Shown piece by piece: positions 6,711-13,092 of a DNA stretch of 47,196 bases. A program made the translations under genes and the position numbers. The DNA lies in NCBI GenBank assembly GCA_018060985.1, contig JAGOUZ010000006.1, positions 1 to 47,196 of the forward strand, in the 5' to 3' direction. The notes below the pieces were generated by a model. It searched no databases and was not told the origin of the DNA. It worked only from the letters and a program-made list of their open reading frames with translations. Source of the DNA: Minisyncoccota bacterium. GTDB taxonomy: Bacteria > Patescibacteriota > Minisyncoccia > Phycocordibacterales > SBAW01. Each line of letters starts with the position of its first letter. Positions within the stretch are counted from its first letter, which is position 1.

Positions 6711-7373
6711 TTATACGGCTCGCAAATGGCTCTCTGCGGCCACAAAATCGGGCGGCAGCGGCGCCTCAAAACTCATCTCTTTTCCACTTGGATGAGTAAA
6801 AGAAAGTGACAGCGCGTGAAGGGCCAGACGATTAAAGCCTAGGAGGGCTGGGCGGCTGGGCGCATAGAGCGAGTCGCAGACAATAGGATGTTGCACTGAT
6901 GAAAAATGCACGCGGATCTGATGAGTACGACCGGTTTTAGGAAACACTTCTACATAGGCACACTCTGTTCCATTGGCGATCACTCTATAGGTAGTAAGCG
7001 CATCGCGCGTAGTGCCATGCGGCAAGCTAGCGGAACGCGGCCCTACCCCACCGCGCCCAGAGCCAATCGGCTTGTCTATCACCCCCCGTGCTTCTTTGAG
7101 AGGGCCATATACGAATGCGCGGTAGGTTTTTTTAATCTCGCGATTCTTAAACTGTGACTTTAAGAACTCAAATGCTTCTGCTGTTTTGGCAACCATAAGC
7201 ACCCCCGACGTCTCGCGATCGATACGGTGCACCAAATAAAACTCCTTGTATCTTTTCTCGAGCCAGCTCGTGAGCGCTGGGTAGTCGTGCTTACCGTCCG
7301 GGTGCACAATAATCCCGGCAGGCTTGTTGATAACTACCAGTGCGTCGTCTTCGTAAAGAATATCCGGCTCCAT
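6711..7373 (-). CDS. RluA-family pseudouridine synthase
   Basis: Isomerises uridine to pseudouridine in rRNA or tRNA. The catalytic motif HRIDRETSGVL (Asp within it) lies near residue 50, preceded by YEDDALVVINKPAGIIVHPD and followed by TGRTHQIRVHFSSVQHPIVCD. There is no N-terminal S4 domain, so at 220 residues it is a short RluA/RluC/TruC-type enzyme; the target base is not predictable. Its ATG lies exactly 3 nt after the 3' end of tRNA-Val. Confidence 0.92.
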   Translation of the reverse strand: MEPDILYEDDALVVINKPAGIIVHPDGKHDYPALTSWLEKRYKEFYLVHRIDRETSGVLMVAKTAEAFEFLKSQFKNREIKKTYRAFVYGPLKEARGVIDKPIGSGRGGVGPRSASLPHGTTRDALTTYRVIANGTECAYVEVFPKTGRTHQIRVHFSSVQHPIVCDSLYAPSRPALLGFNRLALHALSLSFTHPSGKEMSFEAPLPPDFVAAESHLRAV

Positions 7374-7376
7374 TTG

Positions 7377-7449
7377 TGGGCGATACAGGACTCGAACCTG
7401 TGACCTTCTCTGTGTAAAAGAGTTGCTCTACCAACTGAGCTAATCGCCC
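7377..7449 (-). tRNA. tRNA-Val (UAC)
   Basis: A 73-nt cloverleaf with acceptor stem GGGCGAT/ATCGCCC. The anticodon arm CTCT-TTTACAC-AGAG gives anticodon TAC, and the 27-43 pair is an A/A mismatch. CCA is not encoded: the base after A73 starts CAA and then the rluA ATG. Confidence 0.92.
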
Positions 7450-7457
7450 GCACATTA

Positions 7458-7463
7458 ACTATA
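7458..7463 (-). promoter_or_regulatory. -10 box (TATAGT) of tRNA-Val
   Basis: TATAGT on the minus strand ends 8 nt before the first tRNA base, so transcription would start close to the mature 5' end. No convincing -35 is seen. Confidence 0.4.
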
Positions 7464-7534
7464 TACCTTGGTCACAGATAATTTTCCACTGAACATCTCT
7501 GCGACCCCGCCTCGACGCCTTTGCGCCTCCGGCT

Positions 7535-7561
7535 CACAAGTCGTGCCCCTCACAACTTGTG
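7535..7561 (-). repeat. Hairpin at the 3' end of tRNA-Arg(UCU)
   Basis: The arms CACAAGT/ACTTGTG form a 7-bp stem around a 13-nt loop. Read on the minus strand, the first arm contains the last tRNA base pair partner and the discriminator. It may mark or compete with the acceptor stem. The rest of the 110-bp spacer to tRNA-Val shows nothing recognisable. Confidence 0.4.
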
Positions 7562-7631
7562 CCCTCGCGAGGAATCGAACCTCGATAACCGGCTTAGAAG
7601 TCCGGTGTTCTATCCGTTGAACTACAAGGGC
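7560..7631 (-). tRNA. tRNA-Arg (UCU)
   Basis: A 72-nt cloverleaf. The anticodon arm CCGGA-CTTCTAA-GCCGG gives anticodon TCT (reads AGA/AGG). The D-loop contains the A20 arginine identity context AACGGATA. CCA is not encoded. Confidence 0.92.
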
Positions 7632-7668
7632 AATACTATAGCACGTGCACAATACCATAATACAGCGG

Positions 7669-7674
7669 TATAGT
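7669..7674 (+). promoter_or_regulatory. -10 box (TATAGT) of dedA, leaderless geometry
   Basis: TATAGT ends 7 nt before the ATG at 7682. No Shine-Dalgarno sequence is present. Confidence 0.5.
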
Positions 7675-7681
7675 AAGCCTC

Positions 7682-8287
7682 ATGTCTCTCCCCGCCCTAG
7701 ACCCCTCCGCCCTCATTGAAGGTCTTGGGTATGTAGGCCTGTTTGCGATTGTATTCGCCGAGTCGGGACTCTTCTTCGGATTCTTCTTGCCAGGCGACTC
7801 ACTCCTCTTTACCGCAGGCCTTTTGGCATCGGCCGACATCCTCAATATATGGACACTCCTTATAGTGATACCTATCGCCGCTATGTTGGGCGACCAAGTA
7901 GGCTACTGGTTCGGGTCGTGGATTGGCCCGAGGGTTTTTAGAAAAGAAGATTCCTTCTTTTTTAGCAAGGCACACATCGCACGGGCAGAAAACTTTTACC
8001 AGAAGTATGGCCCTAAGGCCATCGTACTTGCCCGCTTTGTCCCCATTGTCCGCACCTTTATCCCCATATTGGCGGGCGTTGGGCGGATGAACTACCGCAC
8101 GTTTGTTACTTACAACATTATTGGTGCACTCCTGTGGGGAGTAGGTGTCACTCTGCTCGGCTACTTTTTGGGACAAGTATTCCCGCACGCAGAAGAATAC
8201 TTGCTGCCCATAGTGGTTGGTATTATTTTAATTTCTCTTATACCTATAGTGCGCGAGTGGCTCAAAGCACGCAAACACAAAGACTAG
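7682..8287 (+). CDS. DedA family membrane protein (VTT domain)
   Basis: A 201-residue protein with an N-terminal re-entrant segment, the acidic site FAESGLFFGFFLPGDSLLFTAG, and the basic/aromatic motif FYQKYGPKAIVLARFVPIVRTFIPILAG before the C-terminal helices. These are the DedA/VTT hallmarks, including the paired arginines. Family members are lipid scramblases or flippases, several acting on the undecaprenyl phosphate carrier, which would fit the peptidoglycan genes in this window. The stop overlaps by 4 bp the convergent gene downstream. Confidence 0.92.
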   Translation: MSLPALDPSALIEGLGYVGLFAIVFAESGLFFGFFLPGDSLLFTAGLLASADILNIWTLLIVIPIAAMLGDQVGYWFGSWIGPRVFRKEDSFFFSKAHIARAENFYQKYGPKAIVLARFVPIVRTFIPILAGVGRMNYRTFVTYNIIGALLWGVGVTLLGYFLGQVFPHAEEYLLPIVVGIILISLIPIVREWLKARKHKD

Positions 8288-8613
8288 CGCACGCGGGCTC
8301 CTGGAGTGCCCGTAGTTTCAAAAAGTGCGAATGGAGTTTCGCCGTCTCCGCCCGTAGCCAAAATCATTGCCTGGCTTTCGAGCCCCATCATCATTCTGGG
8401 TGCTAGGTTTGTTACAAACGGGCACTTCTTCCCTACTAAATCTTGTGGGTTAGGAAAATGTGCAGCGATACCCGAAAGTACCTGACGGTCTTCGCTGCCA
8501 AAGTTCACTAAAAGTTTTAAAAGCTTCTCGCTTCCCTCAATTTTTTCTGCACTTTTAATTTCGCCGATTTTAATTTCTACTTTCTTAAAATCATCAATAC
8601 TTAGAGGTTCCAT
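8284..8613 (-). CDS. tRNA-binding OB-fold protein (MetRS beta/CsaA/Trbp111-like)
   Basis: A 109-residue stand-alone EMAP-II-type domain: IDDFKKVEIKIGEIKSAEKIEGSEKLLKLLVNFG, QVLSGIAAHF and VTNLAPRMMMGLESQAMIL. This domain is found at the C-terminus of many methionyl-tRNA synthetases or as a free homodimer that binds the tRNA elbow. It follows ruvX by one base and may act with a separate MetRS (not seen here). A chaperone-like CsaA role is the alternative. Confidence 0.88.
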   Translation of the reverse strand: MEPLSIDDFKKVEIKIGEIKSAEKIEGSEKLLKLLVNFGSEDRQVLSGIAAHFPNPQDLVGKKCPFVTNLAPRMMMGLESQAMILATGGDGETPFALFETTGTPGARVR

Positions 8614-8614
8614 A

Positions 8615-9013
8615 TTACTTTCTGTCTAGAAACGCTTGTAAAATAAGTGCCGCCGCAGATGCGTCTATATCTTCTTTCTTGTTCCCCTCGCCACGCTTGT
8701 CCAAACCTTGGCGAGCGGCTTGAGCGGAGGTCATAAATTCGGGCTCGTACTCTACTGGGAGTTTGGTCGCCTCAGCAAGCGCAGCCTTAAACTGCTCTAT
8801 GTCCTTCATAACCGCATTTGCCTCACCAGCAAAGTTCTTCGATTCGCCGATAACGATCTTTTCGATCCGGTTATCGAGCGCCAACTGAGCCACTTCCTGC
8901 ACCGCCTGCGTTCCAGCGGTTACGGTAGCCAAAGGGAACGCAATCATGCCGCCCTCGTCGGACTGCGCTACCCCTATTCTCTTGGTTCCGTAATCAATGC
9001 CTAAATACTTCAT
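8615..9013 (-). CDS. ruvX: Holliday junction resolvase-like RuvX/YqgF
   Basis: An RNase H-fold nuclease; family members process pre-16S rRNA 5' ends or Holliday junctions. The 132 residues start KYLGIDYGTKRIGVAQSD (catalytic Asp) and include IVIGESKNFAG, then YEPEFMTSAQA and the C-terminal KKEDIDASAAALILQAFLD with the last acidic residues. Length is normal. The ATG lies exactly 3 nt after the tRNA-Ser discriminator base, and no Shine-Dalgarno sequence exists. Confidence 0.93.
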   Translation of the reverse strand: MKYLGIDYGTKRIGVAQSDEGGMIAFPLATVTAGTQAVQEVAQLALDNRIEKIVIGESKNFAGEANAVMKDIEQFKAALAEATKLPVEYEPEFMTSAQAARQGLDKRGEGNKKEDIDASAAALILQAFLDRK

Positions 9014-9016
9014 GTG

Positions 9017-9101
9017 CGGAGGAGGTGAGATTCGAACTCACGGTCCCTTGCGAGACTCCTGTTTTCAAGACAGGTGCGATAGACCACTCTGCCACTCCTC
9101 C
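9017..9101 (-). tRNA. tRNA-Ser (UGA)
   Basis: An 85-nt class II tRNA with acceptor stem GGAGGAG/CTCCTCC and G73. The anticodon arm CCTGT-CTTGAAA-ACAGG gives anticodon TGA, and the variable arm is long. CCA is not encoded; the bases after G73 are CAC and then the ruvX ATG. Confidence 0.93.
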
Positions 9102-9129
9102 AATGCACGACAGAATACACTTTTTCTTC

Positions 9130-9945
9130 TTAATAGTCGAAGTCGCTAAAGGAAGGGTTGTTGACGCGCCCGGTCTGCGGCAATGCATCAATCTGTGCCA
9201 AATCTACCTCTTCCATCTCAAAGTCTGCCGACTCAAGGTTTTCTTTGATGCGTTCCGGGTGAGAACTTTTAGGAATGGTGACCATGCCGCGTCCAATAAC
9301 CCAGCTGAGCACGATCTGTGCGGGCGTTTTACCGTATTTTTGTGCGAGCTCTGTAATGAGCGGCAATTCTGTTTCGCCCCCCTTAAGACTTGAGTACGCA
9401 GTAATAGAAATATTTTTAGCGGCGCAGTAGTCGCGCAACACTTTCTGATTAAAGCTCGGGCGCACTTCTATCTGATTGTTTGTAATCTCTACCCCCGCTT
9501 TAAGTGCATCGTCGAGGTGGTGTGGCGTAAAGTTAGAGACACCGATAGCTTTTATTTTGCCTTCTTTTTTAAGCTCATTCATTTCTAAGAGCGTTTCTGC
9601 AAACGGCACTTCCCTATTTGGCCAATGAATTAGCAGGAGATCGATATAGGTAGTACCAAGTTCCTGCAAAAATCTCTCGCCATCCGCGCGCACTGCCGCT
9701 TTGGTGTAGCCACTTGGGTATACGAGCTTTGTGGTGATAAAAAACTTCTCACGCGCCACGCCGGATTTCTCAATCCCCGCCCGAACCTCTGTATGGTTGC
9801 CGTAGCCATCTGCGGTATCGATGTGCGTGTAGCCGTTTTGGAGCGCGTACGCCACCGCGTCAGCACAAGCATTCCCGGTTAACTGCCAGGTGCCGAGTCC
9901 CAACACGGGAATGGCCGCGTCGCTGTTTAATGTTTTTGATTTCAT
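9130..9945 (-). CDS. Aldo/keto reductase
   Basis: An NADPH-dependent carbonyl reductase of about 271 residues with a TIM barrel. The Asp/Tyr of the tetrad are in HIDTADGYGNHTEVRAGI, the Lys in FFITTKLVYPSG and the His in DLLLIHWPN. GVSNFTPHHLDDAL and the cofactor phosphate region TIPKSSHPERIKENL follow. The substrate is unknown; it is closest in pattern to 2,5-diketo-gluconate reductase/AKR5-type enzymes. The ATG at 9945 is chosen because a TATACT box ends 6 nt upstream; a longer frame would be non-homologous. Confidence 0.92.
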   Translation of the reverse strand: MKSKTLNSDAAIPVLGLGTWQLTGNACADAVAYALQNGYTHIDTADGYGNHTEVRAGIEKSGVAREKFFITTKLVYPSGYTKAAVRADGERFLQELGTTYIDLLLIHWPNREVPFAETLLEMNELKKEGKIKAIGVSNFTPHHLDDALKAGVEITNNQIEVRPSFNQKVLRDYCAAKNISITAYSSLKGGETELPLITELAQKYGKTPAQIVLSWVIGRGMVTIPKSSHPERIKENLESADFEMEEVDLAQIDALPQTGRVNNPSFSDFDY

Positions 9946-9951
9946 ACGGTG

Positions 9952-9957
9952 AGTATA
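9952..9957 (-). promoter_or_regulatory. -10 box (TATACT) of the aldo/keto reductase gene
   Basis: TATACT on the minus strand ends 6 nt before the ATG, giving leaderless geometry. It is divergent from the box at 9982. Confidence 0.5.
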
Positions 9958-9981
9958 ACAAAACCTATCTTCGTGCAGTGG

Positions 9982-9987
9982 TATACT
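9982..9987 (+). promoter_or_regulatory. -10 box (TATACT) of the 9997 membrane protein gene
   Basis: TATACT ends 9 nt before the ATG at 9997. No Shine-Dalgarno sequence is present. Confidence 0.45.
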
Positions 9988-9996
9988 TATAGGCAA

Positions 9997-10464
9997 ATGG
10001 ACGAAGTTCAGGCAATTTCGTGGACTGTTGGAGGCGAGGAACCCCGACCAAGAAGCATTGACTGGTATTGGGGGCTCGGCGTTCTTGCCTTTGCGGGTGC
10101 TGGCGCCTCGCTATTTTTTGGTAACTTTTTGTTCGCAATCATTATTGTGATCGGTGCAGTTTGCGCCGGATTTTTAGCAGTACGCGGACCGCGCGGACAC
10201 ACCGTGTCGGTTGGCCCGCGCGGTATTTCAATAGACGGTACCCGCTACCCTTACGACTCTGTGTATTCGTTTTGGGTTGAGCGCGAAGCAAATCCGCCAC
10301 ACCTTTTTCTTTCGATGCACGGCATCATAGCGCCCCACTACTCTTTTCCTCTCATTGACAGCGCGCAAGGCGAACAAGTGCGGGAAACGCTCAAGCGTTT
10401 TGTCGCTGAGGAGGAACAGGGGCCACGTGTTGGAGACCGCCTCGCGGAAATCTTCGGTCTCTGA
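9997..10464 (+). CDS. Two-helix membrane protein with C-terminal PH-like beta domain, function unknown
   Basis: A 155-residue protein. After a short polar N-terminus there are two adjacent membrane helices (about residues 23-58), then a beta-rich segment with HTVSVGPRGISIDGTRYPYDSVYSFWV and a final amphipathic helix. The layout resembles small bacterial PH-domain membrane proteins, but no specific family is recognised. The ATG was chosen over an upstream in-frame start because it follows a TATACT box at leaderless distance. Confidence 0.65.
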   Translation: MDEVQAISWTVGGEEPRPRSIDWYWGLGVLAFAGAGASLFFGNFLFAIIIVIGAVCAGFLAVRGPRGHTVSVGPRGISIDGTRYPYDSVYSFWVEREANPPHLFLSMHGIIAPHYSFPLIDSAQGEQVRETLKRFVAEEEQGPRVGDRLAEIFGL

Positions 10465-10506
10465 TATGGTACGGACATAGGCTTGGCCGTAAGGTTATAG
10501 AAAGAT

Positions 10507-10578
10507 GCCCTCGTCGTTCAATGGATAGGACGCTAGCTTGCGGAGCTGGTGATGTAGGTTCGATTCCTACCGAGGGCA
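10507..10578 (+). tRNA. tRNA-Arg (GCG)
   Basis: A 72-nt cloverleaf with acceptor stem GCCCTCG/CGAGGGC. The anticodon arm CTAGC-TTGCGGA-GCTGG gives anticodon GCG (reads CGC and wobble CGU). The D-loop AATGGATA is arginine-like. Most bacteria instead use an ACG tRNA deaminated to ICG. CCA is not encoded. A small hairpin GCACA-AAA-TGTGC covers its 3' end. Confidence 0.9.
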
Positions 10579-10605
10579 CAAAATGTGCGGAGTGCTGATA
10601 AACAC

Positions 10606-10677
10606 GCTTCTGTAGTTCAATGGATAGAATATCTCCCTCCGAAGGAGGTGATGCAGGTTCGATTCCTGCCAGAAGCA
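10606..10677 (+). tRNA. tRNA-Arg (CCG)
   Basis: A 72-nt cloverleaf 27 nt after the preceding tRNA-Arg. The anticodon arm TCTCC-CTCCGAA-GGAGG gives anticodon CCG (reads CGG). The D-loop is again AATGGATA. CCA is not encoded; CCT follows A73. A hairpin related to the tRNA-His element begins at the second base after the tRNA. Confidence 0.92.
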
Positions 10678-10678
10678 C

Positions 10679-10713
10679 CTAAAAATAAGAAGGCTCGGCG
10701 ACTATATTTTTAG
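10679..10713 (+). repeat. Hairpin element abutting tRNA-Arg(CCG), related to the tRNA-His element
   Basis: The arms are CTAAAAATA and TATTTTTAG with loop AGAAGGCTCGGCGACTA. Compared with the element at 4952-4987, the arms differ by one added A/T pair. The 3' part GCGACTATATTTT is identical, and both loops begin AGNAG. Both start within two bases of a tRNA 3' end. A second small hairpin (GCTTTT/AAAAGC, 10726-10739) follows before rpsT. Confidence 0.65.
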
Positions 10714-10754
10714 TGTGTACCGGGAGCTTTTTTAAAAGCGAGACGGTGAACCTA

Positions 10755-10997
10755 TTACGCCTTGAGAGCTTTAGCAACTTTTGCCTTACGGCGAGCGGCG
10801 GTGTTCTTAGTGATGAGACCGCGCTTCATTGCTTTGTCGATAGCCTGGTAGGCAGCTGCGAGGGCCTTAACATCCCCCTTAGAAGCTTCACGAACACCTT
10901 TAAAAGCCGCGCGGAGTGCGTCGCGACGGGTGTCGTTTCCTACTTTCCGGCGCTTGCTCTGACGGTGCGCCTTCTTGGCTGATTTGGTAATTGCCAT
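10755..10997 (-). CDS. rpsT: 30S ribosomal protein S20
   Basis: An 80-residue three-helix bundle binding 16S rRNA. It starts MAITKSAKKAHRQSKRRK, then DTRRDALRAAFKGVREA, and ends with GLITKNTAARRKAKVAKAL. Length and basic composition are typical. The start is fixed by the S20 N-terminus and by a TTGCCG-17-TACTAT promoter ending 6 nt before the ATG. It is transcribed divergently from ruvA with only 24 bp between start codons. Confidence 0.95.
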   Translation of the reverse strand: MAITKSAKKAHRQSKRRKVGNDTRRDALRAAFKGVREASKGDVKALAAAYQAIDKAMKRGLITKNTAARRKAKVAKALKA

Positions 10998-11013
10998 GCG
11001 GGGATAGTACTCT
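10984..11013 (+). promoter_or_regulatory. ruvA promoter (TTGGTA-18 bp-TACTCT)
   Basis: The -35 (10984-10989) lies inside rpsT. The -10 (11008-11013) overlaps the opposing rpsT -10 by 2 bp. The ruvA ATG follows by 8 nt. Confidence 0.5.
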
Positions 11014-11032
11014 ATAACAGTATGATCGGCAA
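11004..11032 (-). promoter_or_regulatory. rpsT promoter (TTGCCG-17 bp-TACTAT)
   Basis: The -10 (11004-11009) and -35 (11027-11032) boxes are on the minus strand with a 17-bp spacer. The -35 box lies inside the ruvA coding sequence. The ATG follows the -10 by 6 nt. Confidence 0.6.
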
Positions 11033-11606
11033 GCTCCGGGGGGAATTCATAGGCCTGACACCAGATGGAGCTGCACTTATAGAGGTGGGCGGCGTTGGCT
11101 ATGCTGTGCACGTCTCGGCCAGTACTGTGGGCGAGCTCCAACGGGCCCAAAAAGACGCCTCCCTACTTATACACACTTCGGTACGCGAAGACGCACTCGA
11201 CTTATACGGATTTGTCACCGAAGAAGAGCTTGTATTCTTTAAACAACTCCTCGGTGTTTCAGGTATTGGCCCCAAAAGCGCACTCGGTGTCATGAATGTT
11301 GCCGACGCGACCTCGCTGCGCCGCTCTATAGCCCAGGGGGATACCTCGGCACTAACGCGCGTATACGGCATTGGCAAGAAGAGCGCAGAGCGTATAGTGG
11401 TTGAACTTCGCGACAAGCTCGCCAAAGAGGCCGGTACCGGCGGAGAAAGTTCTGGCGATGCTGAAGTGGTAGATGCTCTTATGGCGCTTGGATACCGCGC
11501 CGACGAAGTGCGCAAAACACTTAAAGACATGCTTGCAAAAGATGGCGCGAGTGTCACCGAGCGCATTGCGGCCGCGCTTAAATATCTTGGTTCACGTTCC
11601 GGATAA
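11022..11606 (+). CDS. ruvA: Holliday junction branch migration protein RuvA
   Basis: RuvA tetramers bind four-way junctions and load RuvB. The 194 residues include the OB domain (MIGKLRGEFIGLTPDGAALIE, VREDALDLYGFV), the helix-hairpin-helix domain (ELVFFKQLLGVSGIGPKSALGVM, ALTRVYGIGKKSAERIVVEL), a linker and domain III (VVDALMALGYRADEVRKTL) that contacts RuvB. It is the first gene of a five-gene run and is separate from ruvB-yebC-ruvC, which lie 12 kb away. Confidence 0.96.
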   Translation: MIGKLRGEFIGLTPDGAALIEVGGVGYAVHVSASTVGELQRAQKDASLLIHTSVREDALDLYGFVTEEELVFFKQLLGVSGIGPKSALGVMNVADATSLRRSIAQGDTSALTRVYGIGKKSAERIVVELRDKLAKEAGTGGESSGDAEVVDALMALGYRADEVRKTLKDMLAKDGASVTERIAAALKYLGSRSG

Positions 11607-11609
11607 GCA

Positions 11610-12854
11610 ATGAAAGCACTCATCAAAAAATTCGCCCCCGACTCCCTCTTTACGCTCTACTACCTTATGTGGGCGTACTTTGGAGCACTTCTCTATCGCT
11701 TTCCATCAAACAAACTATTTGTCATTGCTGTTACCGGCACCAAAGGCAAGTCGACGACAGTAGAACTACTGCAGGCAATCCTAAAAGAAGCCGGATACAA
11801 AACTGCGTCTGCAAGCACCATACGATTTACCGTTGCGGAAACAAGTGAGCGCAATCTTTTTAAGATGACCATGCCAGGAAGAATGTTTCTTCAGAGCTTT
11901 TTACGCAGAGCGGTTGATGCAGGCTGCACCCACGTCGTCGTTGAAATGACTTCAGAGGGCGCAAAACAATTTCGCCACAAAGGCATCTCTCTCGACGCAC
12001 TCGTCTTTTTAAACCTCCAGCCGGAACACTTAGAAAGCCACGGGGGCATGGAACAGTACGCCGCAGCAAAACTCCTGCTAGCAAAACAACTTGAGGAATC
12101 ATCGAAGCGTCCGCGCTACATTGTGGCAAATGCTGATGACAAATATGGCGCTAGGTTTTTAGCTGCAACGGTTGAGCGCTCTGTTCCGTTTTCGTTAAAG
12201 AATGCCGAGCCATATAACACCGACGATAAAAGTGTCCGCTTTGTATGGAACAGAGAACTAATTACTGTTCCCCTCCCCGGCCTCTTTAATCTGCAAAATA
12301 TATTAGCCGCACTCTCACTTGCAGACGCGATGGGCGTACCTCTTGAGGCGTCAAAGCGCGCCCTTGAGCGTATTGAACCCATCGCAGGCCGCGCGGAGCG
12401 CGTACAGAAAGGTCAAAACTTTACAGTGATTGTCGACTACGCGCACACTCCCGACTCACTGAAAGCCTTGTACGAAACATTTAAGAATAGTCGCATCATT
12501 GCACTCCTAGGCTCAACAGGTGGCGGGCGCGACAAATGGAAACGTCCTCTCATGGGCAGTATTGCGGAGCAGTACGCCGATGCAGTATTTTTAGCGAACG
12601 AAGATCCGTACGATGAAAACCCGCAGACTATCGTAAATGAAATCGCAAAAGGATTTACCAAAAGAAAACCTTTTACTATTCTCGACCGCCGCGCAGCCAT
12701 ACGTGAAGCTCTGCGGGAGGCAAAACCTGGCGACGCCGTGCTTATAACCGGCAAAGGCACTGACCCGTACATTATGGGCGCAAACGGCACCAAACAGGAG
12801 TGGAGTGATAAAAAAGTGGTAGAAGAAGAGCTTTCAAAAATGGGGTATCATTAA
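11610..12854 (+). CDS. Mur ligase family protein, MurE-like, lacking the N-terminal UDP-substrate domain
   Basis: The ATP-binding motif GTKGKST lies at residues 43-49, whereas in full-length MurE it is near residue 115, so the N-terminal UDP-MurNAc-binding domain is absent. A hydrophobic stretch occupies residues 11-31. The central domain has HVVVEMTSEGA and LNLQPEHLESHGG. The C-terminal domain has VDYAHTPDSLKALYETF, GSTGGGRDKWKRP and LITGKGTDPYI, as in MurE. The MurE specificity motif (DNPR in DAP enzymes) reads EDPYDENP here. It is likely an amino-acid-adding ligase; the exact substrate is open. Confidence 0.85.
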   Translation: MKALIKKFAPDSLFTLYYLMWAYFGALLYRFPSNKLFVIAVTGTKGKSTTVELLQAILKEAGYKTASASTIRFTVAETSERNLFKMTMPGRMFLQSFLRRAVDAGCTHVVVEMTSEGAKQFRHKGISLDALVFLNLQPEHLESHGGMEQYAAAKLLLAKQLEESSKRPRYIVANADDKYGARFLAATVERSVPFSLKNAEPYNTDDKSVRFVWNRELITVPLPGLFNLQNILAALSLADAMGVPLEASKRALERIEPIAGRAERVQKGQNFTVIVDYAHTPDSLKALYETFKNSRIIALLGSTGGGRDKWKRPLMGSIAEQYADAVFLANEDPYDENPQTIVNEIAKGFTKRKPFTILDRRAAIREALREAKPGDAVLITGKGTDPYIMGANGTKQEWSDKKVVEEELSKMGYH

Positions 12855-12862
12855 CAGCCTGT

Positions 12863-13087
12863 ATGGCGGAGGAAAAAAAGCCCGATGAAAGCGGTTACGA
12901 AATATTGTGGTTTGTACTCGGGGGCCTTGCAGTGTTGATTACGCTTTGGTGGTTTACGGGCGGTCCGGAGCGTGCAGATTTACGAGGACTTTTCCTATCT
13001 CCGCCCCCCGAAGCCGGTGGCACGGGAGAATCGTATGGTCCTGAGTTTGGTCAACCTAATCCAGCTATTAATAACCAGGAGGAATAA
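12863..13087 (+). CDS. Small single-pass membrane protein, unknown
   Basis: A 74-residue protein: a charged N-terminus (MAEEKKPDESGYE), one membrane helix (about residues 14-31), then a Pro/Gly-rich tail. It is not recognised. It is supported as a gene by tight spacing: 8 bp after the Mur ligase and 5 bp before the next gene, whose Shine-Dalgarno sequence overlaps its end. Confidence 0.6.
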   Translation: MAEEKKPDESGYEILWFVLGGLAVLITLWWFTGGPERADLRGLFLSPPPEAGGTGESYGPEFGQPNPAINNQEE

Positions 13088-13092
13088 TATTT

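Noticed and set aside
11099-11626. 175-codon open frame on the minus strand
   Set aside because: It is fully antisense to ruvA, is low complexity (Ser/Ala-rich), and has no supporting signal.
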